64,000 nt of DNA, taken from Ceratotherium simum simum. Taxonomy: Eukaryota; Chordata; Mammalia; Perissodactyla; Rhinocerotidae. Of this stretch, positions 46,641 through 59,199 are shown piece by piece; within the stretch, counting starts at the first letter, position 1; every line of letters starts with the position of its first letter. The position numbers and the translations under genes are program-made. Where the stretch lies: contig NW_004454282.1 of the NCBI RefSeq assembly GCF_000283155.1, forward strand, positions 1,163,661 to 1,227,660, in the 5' to 3' direction. Below the pieces are notes generated by a model. That model was not told where the DNA came from and did not search any database. It was given only the letters and a program-made list of their open reading frames with translations.

Positions 46641-48960
46641 TTTTAATAAAATGGCTATACGTACATTCAAAATCTTAGTGAAATGAAAACTTACGATGTT
46701 CCCATCCCCAACCTGTTAGAATAATTAGCAAAGAGAAGTGAGCCTGCCACAAAGAAATGACTGAGAGTATGAAAGATTATAAACATCTAAACATAGAAAC
46801 CATATGTATGCTGTTCCATATTGCTGAAAGTGGGGTATTTTTACATGTAGGAACAAGTTACGTCCTGTACTTGATTATCATCCTTCTTATAAGCCTTGAC
46901 TTCTTTGGCTTTCAAGACAGTTGGCAGAAAGGAAGGTCCTCTGATTCTCATTAGAGTTCATATCTCAGCAGTACCACCAGCCCCAGGACAAAACCATTCC
47001 CAACTACTTGTGCAGCTCCCTGAACTCGTCTTATACTGAATCATGGTGCAAAGTTTACAGATAGACCACTGATGAAATATGCCACGGTCACTTCATTTTT
47101 AGGGTGGATATAAATGTTGTTGAGATAGTAACTTCTACCTATTTTAAGAAACTAAATACTTTATTTCTTGCCTTCTAGTAAAATGTAAACAGTGATTTCC
47201 CAAGTATGGTATAATAGATAATTTTAGGCAGTTCATAGTTAAACTGTTTTTTTATTTTAATAATTTTTGTTCCTTTCAGTGTGTATTAGGAAAACACTAG
47301 ATTTCCATTAATGGCAATGATTAAAACAATTATTTTAAAATATATTTGAGTAAAGTGAGTCAGTATAAAGAAAAGTATTAAATATGCATTGTTATGAGGG
47401 AATATGTAAAAAATCATGAAGGTGGTATATGAAGATTGGGAAATATGATTTAGTGGCAATTTTTAGGAGAGTTTTAGTGGACTTATGGAAAGGAATTTGA
47501 GGGACATGTGACAGCATCAGTATACCGTGCCTATGCTGGCCACATGTTTTGCTGAGGCATGTGGACCACTTTAAAAACGGAAATTTCTTAATAGATGGGA
47601 GAAAGAGTAGGACTGGGGCAGGAAGAGCCTGGTGGCCTATGAAAAGAGGAAAGCAGAGATGTGTAGGTGTGAGGTTCCCTGCCCGATTGCCAGGCAGAAT
47701 TTATTTGTTTCAAAGTAAGAGTTCTCTCTGGGCTTGGCTGCTGGTACTCGACTGCAGTCAGTTTCTCCACAGAAGTCCTCTGCTTCTTATATCATTCTTC
47801 TAGATGAGACAGGGGAAAAAAAGAGAGAGGTGAGCTCTATCTGGTCAATATGTTCACAGGAGTTAACAATCCTATTACTTTGGGTAAGGTCAGAAGATAT
47901 TTGAGAGAACATTCATCTCCGAGGGCTTGGTTCTGACTCCCATTAGCATTAATGGGAAGTACGTGTGTGTGCAGAGGGGCATTCAGACCGCCAGGTCTCT
48001 GAGAAGGACATTAACATAAACTGAGAAATACAATTTAGAAATCTGCCCCATAAAGCACGATAAAGGCAGAGAAAACCATTCTGAACTCCACGTGAACTGT
48101 GCCAAGTACTGAATCTCACATCAAAATGCTTGAGCCGTGCACTTTTAATGCAAAAGTAACAGTTTAGCACAAAATATGAGTGAGTGCTGTATTTTAATTC
48201 AATTTTGAGATCTACAAAGGGACTAATTTATCAGAGAAGGTGTTCTCTAACCTTAAAATGTGGTTGTGTTCCTTTTGATCTCATCATATGTCTGGGATTA
48301 AAACACTGTGAAGGTCAGACATCAGAACACATCTTCTCTAAGCTTTTTACAGTAATTCTATCATTAACAACGCTTTTAAAATCCAGTTCTCTCCCCCGCC
48401 CTGTTTTGGAGAGAGGCTGAAGATTGTGTCAAACACAGGCTCAATAAGTAGAGGAGGAGAAGGAGGAGACAAATCCCCTACTCCAGATACCGGAGCTTTA
48501 TCTAGCAAGAAACCATAAAATGGATAAATATTCAGATTATGCATGAGCAGGCTCCCAAACTGCAGAATTCTGACAGGTGCCCAGGGGGGCTCTTGATTAT
48601 CATCCCATCATCTGAATTTCTAAGTTTTACTGATTTTATTTTTTAAGATGGTTATAGTATATTTGGGATTTGCAGTTTAATTTTAAGCAAGAACAGTTCT
48701 CAAGTCAGAGCCCTGAATCCTAACAGAAAGCATAATATTTGACCTTTAAACAAAGACATTCTTTAGTGACATCATTTTGTCAACATCTTTAAGAACTGTA
48801 TGGAGGGCAGACCTCATTTACATGCAATATTGTACTTACTAATTCACTTTTATCTCTATAGCAGTGTAAAAGCATGCCGTTTTGCGTGACACAGTGTCTT
48901 TCTGTGCAGGTTTCATATGACAGATATTTTTAAGTAGCAGTCCTAGAGAAGAGTAACTTA
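46641..48960. other. Intronic sequence, repeat-poor
   Basis: No exon or named repeat over 2.3 kb. ORFs such as 46757-46954, 47549-47803 and 47949-48170 have no family resemblance. Confidence 0.45.
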
Positions 48961-48971
48961 GAGTATTTGTC

Positions 48972-48994
48972 TTGGATGTAGTTCAGCAAGATAA
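48972..48994 (+). repeat. Left arm of a perfect 23-bp inverted repeat
   Basis: The 23 bases starting TTGGATGTAGTTC are the exact reverse complement of 49085-49107. The outer side extends four more matching bases after one mismatch. Confidence 0.95.
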
Positions 48995-49084
48995 CTAGCG
49001 TAATAGCAACCCTAGCTCCTATTGATCACCTCCAGGGCTCGAAATGAAGTGCAGGGCTTTAAGCCATGGATGCTGTTACCATAA

Positions 49085-49107
49085 TTATCTTGCTGAACTA
49101 CATCCAA
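49085..49107 (-). repeat. Right arm of a perfect 23-bp inverted repeat
   Basis: The 23 bases ending CTACATCCAA pair with 48972-48994 across a 90-nt spacer, giving a possible stem-loop. Confidence 0.95.
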
Positions 49108-49209
49108 AACAACCTTGAGAAAATCCGTGGCTGGTGGTTCTAGTCTGTACTTTGAGAAACCCTGTCCTACATCAAAGAACTTTGTACATGCCACCTAGAA
49201 AGTGAAAGT

Positions 49210-49363
49210 TTAGTAGACTGCTTAATAGAAATACAGATTCCTGGTGCCTCACCCCTAACCTAATAAATCTAAATCTCTAGGGAGTAGACCTAAAAAACGC
49301 TATTTTTAATAAACAGCCTACTTGATCCTCATACACACCAAAGTTTGAGAACATTGCATTTTC
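49210..49363. mobile_element. hAT MITE, MER5A-like
   Basis: AATACAGATTCCTGGTGCCTCACCCC, ATAAATCTAAATCTCTAGGGAGTAG and CACACCAAAGTTTGAGAACATTG match a common hAT-Charlie MITE. Confidence 0.7.
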
Positions 49364-49735
49364 AGGAGTTGGCAAATTATAGCCCGTGAACCAAATCCGG
49401 CCAGTTGCCTATTTTTGTATAGCCCAGGAGTTAAGAATAGTTTTTACATATTTAATTGGTTGGAAAACATCAAAATAATAATAATATTTTCAGATATGAA
49501 AATTTTGTGAAATTCATATTTCAGCGTCCATAAATGAAGTTTTAATGGAACACAGCCATGTCATTTGTTTATGTATTGACTGGTTGTTTTTGCATGACAA
49601 CAGCAGAGTTGAGTAGTCACTTCGGAGACCTTATAATATATAAGTACCTACATAATATTTCAATTTTGCCTCTTGACCAGCAAAGCCTAAAATATTTACT
49701 GTTCAGTTTTTTACGGAAAATGTCTTACTGATCCC
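49364..49735. mobile_element. hAT-Charlie MITE (MER20/MER58-like)
   Basis: CAGGAGTTGGCAAATTATAGCCCGTGAACCAAATCCGGCC ... GAAGTTTTAATGGAACACAGCCATGTCATTTG ... CAAAGCCTAAAATATTTACTGTTCAG is the familiar nonautonomous hAT element. Exact subfamily not assigned. Confidence 0.75.
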
Positions 49736-50895
49736 TTCTTCTGATAACTTTTTCGCTTCCCCAGACAGATCCTCACAATTTGGTCCAAGATGTAGCTTAG
49801 CTAGGTGATGCCCCTCATGCTGATCTCGCATACTGGAAATTTTCACATCTCCTTGATGTCAGATGCCTTGAGTGTGATAACAAGCTGGAATTGGTAGGGA
49901 AATTTCTTTCCCAGAACCTTAGCCTCACCCCAAAAGGGTTGACCTCAGTACTTGGATATAAGTGGAAAATCCAGAAGGGAGGCCATCAGATCATTGATTG
50001 AGAGAGAGGAGAATAATAACTTGGCAGACACTGGAACAGTGTATTCAGTTTGATTCTTCAGGATTTGAGGAGGCCTCTCACTGCTGGAACCAGACTGTCA
50101 GGCCAGGGAAAACCCTAAAGCACAAAATACGTCAACTGAGGTTTTTTAAGACACTAATCACTTCCTGAGCTTTCCACTATCCCCAGCCTAAATCAGTTGA
50201 ACTGTTCCATGTTAAGCTTCCACACCTCTCAGGCTGCAGGTTGTTCTTTACTTAATATATATGTTTTTTCTTTTGAAGTTGCCCTATACAAATTTTACCC
50301 TCATTTCATCTGGATTTGAAAAGATTTCTTTTTGTTCTTCTGTTTGTTTAAAAATTTTTTATTCAATGCACAGAGTTACTTTTATAATAATAAAAAAATA
50401 ATTTGTACTTTAACTATCTTTGATAGGAAAAATGTTCTCAGTACAATTTAACTAAGACCACATCTACTCCTAACAAGAAATTACTTTGTATTCTTATTCT
50501 CCGTCCCTGTAAAGTAAAGATGCTTCTGTGGCTTACTGAACATTTAATTGATTCCTTCATTGCCAGAATTAGTGCTCATTGTCCATCTCATCAAGAGTTT
50601 ATTTATGTTTAGAAGAAAAGATGCTACCAATATGTACGTATAGCAGACAGAAAGGAAATTTTCTTACCAACACCACAGAGTGTCTACAGCATTACTACAG
50701 TGCACTATATAAAATTCTTCTTCTGTTTTAACTGTAGGATATTGAGAAATATCAACCTTTCCATGCTGGGCATGACCGATACAATAATGTCATGTCTTTT
50801 CAATTGAAACCTTTCTTGGAAATGAATTTGAAGCAGCTCATATCTTCTATGTAAAATTATTCAAGGCTTTATCCATATTTGACTGGGGATCAATC
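49736..50895. other. Intronic sequence, nothing recognised
   Basis: No exon or repeat seen; AT-rich with several short A/T runs. Confidence 0.45.
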
Positions 50896-50910
50896 AGAAA
50901 TCAGTAACCA

Positions 50911-51126
50911 GGGCCGGCCCCGTGGCTTGGTGGTTAAGTGAGCGCGCTCCGCTGCTAGTGACCCGGGTTCGGATCCCGGGCGCGCACCGACGCGCTGCTT
51001 CTCCGGCCATGCTGAGGCCGCGTCCCACATACAGCAACTAGAAGGATGTGCAGCTATGACACACAACTATCTACTGGGGCTTTGGGGGGAAAAAATAAAT
51101 AAATAAAATCTTTAAAAAAAAAAAAA
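50911..51126 (+). mobile_element. Young ERE-type tRNA-derived SINE
   Basis: It is the closest to a full-length consensus in the window: head GGGCCGGCCCCGTGG, B-box-like GGGTTCGGATCCCGGG, CAACTAGAAGGATGTGCAGC, tail AATAAATAAATAAAATCTTT plus about 14 A. A perfect 15-bp target-site duplication AGAAATCAGTAACCA lies at 50896-50910 and 51127-51141. CpG sites are largely intact, which suggests a recent insertion. Confidence 0.97.
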
Positions 51127-51141
51127 AGAAATCAGTAACCA

Positions 51142-51944
51142 GCAATGACATCTGGCTGCTAATCCACAACAAAAGCTTTTAACGTTGGGCCCTTATAACA
51201 GAATGAACTTCAACCTAATTAGATGTCTTCCACTGGAACCAATTATTTCTAGGCGATAATTAAGGGTCTTTCTAATAGGGTTAACACAAATTCTGCCCCA
51301 AGGCATCTAGAGTAGGAAGGAAAAGTTAGTTGTTAGAAGAACTAAATGCTAATTATGGTAGGTCCCTTGGTAGAAGGACAGTGACCAGAATATTCCAATA
51401 CTAGATCCTGTTAGATCTAAGAAGACCTGCCACACTGGAGTTTGCAACAGCTAAGATAGGAGAATCCTAAAGAAAGGATAGATAGCTGTGCCTCTTGTTC
51501 TTCCTGTGTTCACAGAGCATGACATCACCTGGAAATCTCTTTCTACCAAGACATGAAGCAAGATCTTGAAACAGAGCATAATTATTTCCCCTGACATTCT
51601 TGTGAGCCCTAATGAGAGCCACGTAGATTTAACAAATAGTGTGCCTTTAGCAATATCAATCATGGATAGAGTGATTCCCCTTCTGTCCAATTCTCTCTGT
51701 AAAAGAGCTTCTCACCTTTTGTAATGCTGAAATTTAAGTTTATTAAGATTGCACACCATGACCGTCTACCGTGACTCCATTCTGCCCATCATTTCTCCAT
51801 CCTTGGTCTAGAGGGAAGATGTAATTCCTTAACTATTGTATTTCTCTATGCCGATTCTGCCCTTTTGTAGGAAGGCCTCTATGCTGAAGGCAGGCTTCAC
51901 GTTCTTGCTTTTGGTGTAAAAGACATGCTGTGGGCCAACAAGCT
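51142..51944. other. Intronic sequence, nothing recognised
   Basis: No repeat or exon seen; the minus ORF 51451-51690 has no family resemblance. Confidence 0.45.
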
Positions 51945-52640
51945 TTTGAAAAAACATTAACTTCACTGGTAATCAAGGAAATGCACATTTAAGCACCAAT
52001 GTGATACGATGTTTTACATATAAGATTGGCAAAAGATAAACATCTAACAAAACCTTTTGTTGGTGATAACGTGAGGAAAATGGTACTCTGCACACTATGA
52101 GTAGGAATGCAAATTGGAATAGACACTGTGAAGAGTGAGTAAAATTGAAAAAGTGTAATCTCCATGGCCCAACAATTCCATTTCTGGGTATTTTGAGGAA
52201 ATTATACATGTTCTGAGGTAGACTTGCAAAAATGTTCACTATGTTCTTAGTAGTGACAAAAAACATATACGAACAAATTAAAGAATAATACATATGGTAT
52301 TATTTCACATAATACATGTAATATGATTTAATAGAAAATTAGTAATAGAAAATAATACCATGTAATGTTTAAACATAAAAATACATGTTCAACATAAGCA
52401 CTAACTCATGATAGTATTTTTGAGGGGGGCATCTGGAGCGAGATTACCTGAAAGGACTTTAACTGTATTAGTAATATTTTAATTGGGTAAATTTTTAAGG
52501 TATAGTCAAAGGGGGAAAAGGCTGGAGGTCTATAAAAATTGTTAAAGACTGTTAATTCTGGAAGTGGGAATAGGAGTATTGGAAAAAAAAAATTTGTATT
52601 TTTATATGTATAATATCTCAAATTAAAAGGAAAACCTCAG
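51945..52640 (+). mobile_element. Old L1 LINE 3' fragment
   Basis: CACTGGTAATCAAGGAAATGC, CCAACAATTCCATTTCTGGGTATTTTGAGG, TGCAAAAATGTTCACTATGTTC and the end TATGTATAATATCTCAAATTAAAAGG follow L1 ORF2-end to 3' UTR order. It is strongly diverged and noncoding. Confidence 0.75.
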
Positions 52641-52644
52641 GTAA

Positions 52645-54595
52645 GATTTCTTCCACATGGTCAGACATTGCAGTCAGTATCATCCAAATGATGCATTTGA
52701 TTTTCTACTTCTCTCCTAGATATTGCAGGATAAATAAAACCTTATTACCTAGTGATAGTTAACCTGTTTAATCCAAATACTTTCTTTTAAGGAAAAAAAC
52801 TCTACTGTAGAATGAAATAAATAATTTATTTCCTAATGAATACTTACCAATCAAGATAAACAAAACAAACAAACAACAAAGGCAAACAGAATATGACTCT
52901 TTGGCTTCATTAAATGTGAAGCACATAATTAATTTCTTTTCCGGCAATTCAAAAAGATTTGTGTTGTAGTGATTCAGTTTAATTGAACTTATTACCACAA
53001 GCAAATAATAAGAAGTATATTGAAGATATCCATCTGGCTTGCACTGAAAACCTCACGTTTCATTCTTCATGGCTGTCATAGGCCATACTAATTGCCTCAT
53101 TTCAGCTGTTTTACAATCAGTATGATTTAGCTATTAATGTGATAAAATCCTTACTCGAGAGGAAGTTGATATTAAAAAGCATAGATCTCTGACCTACCTC
53201 TGCTACCACTTCTGAACACATCCCCAGCATTATTAAAGTTATATATTTTTCAAATACATAAGTAAACATCCATCTGTTTCTCATGCACATCCATTTAGGT
53301 TACATCTGTCATCTTATATCTTACCATAGAGCTCTTACCCTCCTAAAGGAAAAAAAATGGTTTATGTTGAGCTTTTCAGTCCATAAAATGTTTAAAGTTC
53401 AATGTGGTTTGTTTTCAACTATGCTGTGTTTTCTTTTTTCTAATTTTCAAAGCTGAAATGGATTTTAAATGGCTCATTGTGTAATAAATAAAATGGAAAG
53501 TAAAATTAAGCAGTTTTATCTTCTGTTCCTAAATGTTGGAACTTCCTATGGTTTGAGAATGATGCTTTGTCATACAGACTGGTTTTATGTGGATGTGATC
53601 TCTCAGAGACAGGGTTGTGTGTGTGTGTATGTATTTTAAGTCTTTGGTCTCCTTGTATTTTAGAAGTGGTCCCGTGGGGGAAGCCAACATTTGGTCCCAA
53701 CTCTGCAAAGTTTAGTCTATTACAAATCCTGAACCAGAAAAGAGATGTATCAGAATAATTCATGAGTGACTCTCACCTTCCTTCCTTCACATTTGTTTTC
53801 TGTGCCAGAGACAGGAGGGGTATTGCTCTCCCACAGGAGTAACCCCACTAAACTGTGATTGAATTTCTCTGGCTGTCATAGGCAATCAAATCTAAGAAAA
53901 CCGCCCAAAAGACTATAGGCCTTTAGGTTAAATACAGAATCTGACCAAGATGAAAGCGAGTTAATTAACATTTCCATCATCTCTCTCTGATTTACTCTAG
54001 CAAGATCCATTTCTAAAAGGTTAAAATGGTTGTCTCTTTTATGCAGCCATTTGAAGAGCTGAAAGTAGGTTACTGGTTATGGGAGAGGAAATGTAAGCAG
54101 AACATTTAGAGCAACAGTGGCTTTTACGTGGCCTTCTAGCAGTTCTGTAATCAGTGTGCAAATGTGCAAGACATGTTATTAAGTGAAGATTAGCAACATC
54201 TGCTTTGTAAATTTCTCAAACTGGAAAACATGTCACCTATTACCACATTAACTGTTTCCCTCTTTCCCTCTCATCAGAAGTAGAACTGCTTATAGATGTA
54301 AGTGAAGCTTGAATTCTACCTAGAAGAGTGGGATTCAAAGGGTCTAATCAGAATTGCCTTCTCTTCCGTATATGCTTTCCTCTGATCTCTTCTGATGTAA
54401 CATATATCTGTGTCCATTGGCTTTGCCCACAGCATAAATAAAATATCTGGTCACCATGCTATTTGCACTAACATTTCTTGATGGATAAGACAAAGGAAAT
54501 TAATTTATAAAGACCAGCATAATTGGTGAGGGAACACTCTGATGCAGTCTAAATATTAGGAAATAGTCAAAAAATACAGAAGACATAGCCATTTC
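52645..54595. other. Intronic sequence, repeat-poor
   Basis: Only a short (GT)n at 53611-53632 stands out. No exon seen; the overlapping opposite-strand ORFs at 53506-53763 depend on that repeat. Confidence 0.45.
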
Positions 54596-54596
54596 C

Positions 54597-54790
54597 CTCT
54601 GTCTAGACACGGTGGGCCATCGACCTCAAGCATCAGAATTGCCTACAGGTTTTTTAAGAAATGCACATTCTTGGACCCTCCTCTTGACCTGCTGAACAAA
54701 AATCTCCAGGGTGAGGCCCAGGAATTTTCATTTTTAACAAGTTCCCCAGGGAATGCTTACATACAGCACAGGTCACAAACCTGGGAGCTC
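54597..54790. mobile_element. hAT MITE, MER5A-like
   Basis: CATCAGAATTGCCTACAGG, GAAATGCACATTCTTGGACCC, AAAATCTCCAGGGTGAGGCCCAGGAATTTTCATTTTTAACAAGTTCCCCAGGG is the MER5A order. Confidence 0.8.
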
Positions 54791-54834
54791 GCGGTCTAGG
54801 AGTGGATACTGAGAGGCAAAGAAACAGAGCTGAG

Positions 54835-55075
54835 TTCCAAGTATAGAAGGAACACAAAGGAAGGAGTGAGTAACTTACTAAGGGGGTAAAGGTGATAATT
54901 GAACTGGGAATTAAGAGATGAGTAAGAGTTCACTAGGTTAAAAAATGTAAAGGTAATCCCAGGCAGAAGTTTATCTAATGGCCCAAAGGTGTGAAAACCC
55001 CCAGCACGTTCAGGGAAAATACAATGGAAAGGTGAGATGAGAAACATCCAGAGAGGAGGCCACTGAAACACTGTC
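54835..55075 (-). mobile_element. L2 LINE fragment, minus strand
   Basis: GAGATGAGTAAGAGTTCACTAGG ... CCCAGGCAGAAGTTTATC ... GGCCCAAAGGTGTGAAAACC ... ACGTTCAGGGAAAATAC follows a reversed L2 stretch. Confidence 0.55.
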
Positions 55076-55224
55076 AGTTGTATTTCAGGAACTGTGGACA
55101 ACAGAGAGGCAAATATTTTTATTTTCCTTTTAACGGAAAGAAGAGAGATTTCATCAACTGTACCTTAATGATCTTGACACCAACTTTAGGGGAAATTTTA
55201 CATCTTCTAAGAGAATTTAGAAAG

Positions 55225-55590
55225 AAAAGTGGTTATCAGCAGCATGGGACTTTTTTCAATTATTTTTTAAGTATGTGATAATCCATGTTATTTGTAGAAA
55301 TGTTAGAAAAAAGATAATCTCATCATTCAGAGAAATCCACATAAATATTTTTAAATATTTTCTTCCAGAATAATATCTAGGCATGCATATATATTTATGT
55401 ATATATGTGTGTGTGTGTCTGTGTGTGTATATTTAAATTTGTATCATCTGTCTTCAAATCTGTAAATAAGTATCCTTATCACAAAAACATCATCCTGTAC
55501 ACACTGTTTTGTAACTTGTTTTTTCATTATATCTTTCCACCAGCATAGATTTTTGAACAAGATATAAAGACTAGCCTTATTTTCTTATAA
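55225..55590. repeat. Probable old L1 3' UTR-like fragment with TG-rich core
   Basis: TTTTCTTCCAGAATAATATCTAGGCATGCATATATATTTATG, a (TG)n stretch at 55398-55432 and CATCCTGTACACACTGTTTTGTAACTTGTTTTTTC are in the order of a common old-L1 region; see also 13265-13500. Confidence 0.5.
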
Positions 55591-56164
55591 ATATATTTCT
55601 TTCTCCTGCTAGTCAAAATAGCATCAGCAAGACTCCTTTAAAAAAAAATCTATCGTGATACCTATGTGGGCAAGATAGGGAGAGGATGCTGGACAATAGT
55701 TTGGAAGATTGGTTACAATGTCTCAGTCCAAAAGTGTGGATTAGGTCATCAGTGTTAACCTGGGAGGGAGATCCCTAGCCATCCCTCTGTCTTCTTTCTT
55801 AACCTTTTCCTATTGAAATTTCTTATTAGTGACACATGATGTTACTAATAATATGCTGAGTAGGTTTTCTAATCATGAGTCATTAAGGAATAGATGACAT
55901 GACAGAATCAGTACTCAAAATTACCTTGAAAAGATATTCATATGAACCAAATGTAACAATATTAATAGTGGCAAATGTAAAGATTTGCACTTGGCCCCAA
56001 AAATCAGGAGGAGAGAGTCAAATTTTAGGGTCAGGCAGTGTATTAAAGGTCTTAGTTGACTGTAAGATCATGGATGAGTCAACAATATTCTATGCTTTAA
56101 AAAAAAAAAAAGCAAATTGAATCTATAACTTAATAGAGTATCCAAAATAAGAGAGGGAAAAATC
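55591..56164. other. Intronic sequence, nothing recognised
   Basis: An A(13) run at 56100-56112. The ORF 55899-56120 ends in it and has no family resemblance. Confidence 0.45.
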
Positions 56165-56735
56165 TACTGTAGCACTGGTGAAAATACAACTGGAGGAAGA
56201 TTGTGTTTTGATTTTCAGACATTCAAATTTAAAATCAGTCTAGAGAAAAATGACCGGAATTATGAAAGGAGGCGCAGCTGAAGAAACTGAGGCTGGTTAA
56301 GCCAAAGAAGAGAATTTATGGAAGGTGGAAGGGAAACGATAGTCAATGTTTTCAAATGTTTAAAGAGCTATCAAACTGTGTGATATCAAAGGGCGGTACT
56401 AGAATAGATGGGTAGTAAGTATTGGAGCAGAGGGTATTATTTTTATTCAATAAAAGGAAAAGCTTCAAATAATTAGACCTTGCAAAAGATGAAACTAGTG
56501 ATTTTTTTCTATTATTAATGATGTTCAGGTCTAGACTGGACGACTACTCTGGGGAAACATTGCAGAAAGAATCCTTGTATCAGATGGGAATGTGTGGTCT
56601 GAGCGGCCTATAAGGGGCAATTTCTAGTCATTTTAGCATTCTCAGGGCTTACTCAGGTGACTTTGTAAATGTTCACCCATATGAACCTCCCAACTCTGAA
56701 ATGTTACCATTCTGTGATTTTATGGTTTTGAAAAT
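56165..56735 (+). mobile_element. L3/CR1 LINE 3' fragment
   Basis: CTGAAGAAACTGAGGCTGGTTAAGCCAAAGAAGAG, TTTTCAAATGTTTAAAGAGCTATC, AATAATTAGACCTTGCAAAAG and the terminal CCTCCCAACTCTGAAATGTTACCATTCTGTGATTTTATGG are the CR1/L3 3' order, including its short terminal repeats. Confidence 0.8.
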
Positions 56736-58439
56736 GTATTTCTGCCCTTTTATTTTTCTACCCCTGAGCAAAAGCATGCTCCTAGGTTAATTCTGTCACA
56801 TTGACTTTGTTTTCTTATTGCAGTCTTTCCGTTTTTTTCTCCCAGCATGAATTTATCCATAATCAGCAATGCAGTCTGGGTTGAAAAGGTTATTCTGCTA
56901 ACTATGAGTGATGTATTCTTAAAATAGAGTCCAATAAAAGAATCTCTTTTCTGTTTAATCGTATGTTGGAATCTGAGGGAATTCAGTAAACAATACCCTT
57001 GTTCATTGCCTGATTTTTAAACTCTTTGAGAGGTAGGTCAAGGCAATCAAATGTCACCTTCGTTACTGGTAGAGCTGATAGATGAGAGTGTGGCTAGGTA
57101 CATAGCAATAGTGGGCTTCATAAGACTGAACTCCAAATTGGGTAGACTTGCACCACTGTACAACCTCAGGTCTCTCTCATTACAAAACTTATAGAATGGA
57201 AGATCAACCCAATGTATGTGCTTCCTTCACACTTCCAGGAGGAAGAATGACACAGAGCCAAGAATTCTTCATTGTTTTTCCCCAGACTCACCATTGGATA
57301 AGGAGGAATGAGTGAGAGGAGGAGAGAGAAGTGTGTTAGGAAACATCTCCCGTTTAAATGTCGTTTAAATGTCAGCTATAGACCAGAGGTTGCAAATTGG
57401 TGGCTCTCATGGCTAATTTGACTTGAACCTACTGACTTGTTTTGTTTGGCTGTGAGAGTGTTTAAAACTTTTGAATCAGAATGCCTTTAGACAGGGGGCA
57501 TATATTCTCTAAATTGATCCCAGACCTCATTATTCCTTATTATCGTATATCTCTAAATCACACGTTGATGGTACTGCAAGGCCCTCTGAAGCATTTGATA
57601 TGCAGTATTGTGAGTGTCATCACTCTGTAGAAAAGGCCGGCCTTTTGATTATTTCCAATTATTAGATTATTAAGTAGATACAAATTAACCATGGTGGGAA
57701 TATGAGAAGAAAACTGGAAAAGGGAATGCTGAAAATCTTTCTATTTATAATTCTGTACATGATTCTACTCCAAATCTGCATTTCACTCCCGTATCTATAC
57801 CAGGAGGTTATCAGTGGGAATAGAAACTCAGTTATCTGAATGGACATGGTCTTCTCAGGAGCAGCCAGTGGTTAATTGGAACAAGAAAACACAAGTCATT
57901 ATCTTTGAGAAATCGGAAGCAAATTGAGGCAGGTTGTCACCTCTCACCAGGAGACAAATTTGTCTTGTCTTTAAAAAGACTCTGCTTGTTCCAGTTGCTG
58001 ACTGGGGATTCCTGTCAACTGCCAAAGAAACAGGGAGAGTGTGGATTAATGGTACGAAAATCGTGGTCATGAGATACCCGTAAACTCATTTTCATGAATA
58101 TTTGTAATCGATCTGACTAGTGTGTTTGATGACGAAATTTGTGCTAGCCTTCAGCTCCAGAAAACCAGGGTGCCATTCGTGTACCACTCTGTTTGGGAAA
58201 GCTCTGTGTATAAAGGAAAAGCCATAAATTACAGACAAAATAGCTCTTTCCCTTGTCTAACTTATCTTCGTGGACTCCCTGCCAGCCTGGGGGGGATTAT
58301 AGTTCATCTTTACCACAGAAAAGAGAGAGAGAGAGACAGAAAACGATAGACAACATGCTGTGTTACGAAGGTTGTGAATAGTAAAAAACTTGAGGGAAAG
58401 ATATGACCTACTTTTTCTAAATTTTGTGAATGTGGGAAT
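56736..58439. other. Intronic sequence, repeat-poor
   Basis: No exon recognised. A (GA)n tract is at 58321-58340, and 57385-57410 has a hAT-like CCAGAGGTTGCAAATTGG start that could not be followed. Confidence 0.45.
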
Positions 58440-58635
58440 GATTGCGGTCTAGCAGAAAGAACAGTGAACTGAGGTCCTGCCCACCTGAGTTCTTGCCCCA
58501 GCTCTGTTACCAGCTGATTGTGTGAGCCTAAGTAGATCACATTGCTCCAGACTCCCCTTTCCTCACCTGTAACATGAAGAATTGAATAGAGCGAGTTAAG
58601 GCCTCTTCCAGTTCTAAATTTATATGATTTGATAA
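58440..58635 (-). mobile_element. MIR-like SINE, minus strand
   Basis: CTAGCAGAAAGAACAGTGAACTGAGG ... CAGCTCTGTTACCAGCTGATTGTGTGAGCC ... GGCCTCTTCCAGTTCTAAATTTATATGATTTG reads as a reversed MIR-family element (MIR3-like ending). Confidence 0.7.
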
Positions 58636-59199
58636 AGTACTTAGTTGGAATAAAGCATGAAGCCCACTAATTTCCAATTTATTTTTCACTCAGCAACAAT
58701 AACAAAATCTATCCAGAGGTCCTCTAACTCAGGCTCCCAAAGAAAATGAGATGAAATGTGTCATGTACAAGAGATTTGCATTATATGACCATTTATTTTA
58801 CATGTATTCAGGTTATGATCCCTGAAGGAAAGAGGAAAATTACAATTTAAGTGGTGTGGGCAGTTTTACCAACCACTGCAGCCACGAGTGGTCACGAGAT
58901 AAGGATCTGAAAGGACACTGGGCTCAGTTGCCTCCATCTTCATGTACCTCTTAAAATGTGATCATTTCACGACACTGAATGGAATTCCAGTGTTTGATGA
59001 CATGTTAATCTTATACAATATGGCCACCAAACACAAGCCAGCCACTTCAGCGGGCTCATAGCGAAAGAAAGCTGGAGAGAAGACTGGCTTATTTGGATAG
59101 CTAATTGATTTCAAGGTGGTGGCTTCCAGTGGCACTTCTAAGGATAATTTTTAGTATATAAAACTTTTTTTTCACATACTGACTTTAAAACTGAGCCCT
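58636..59199. other. Intronic sequence, nothing recognised
   Basis: No repeat or exon seen. Confidence 0.45.
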
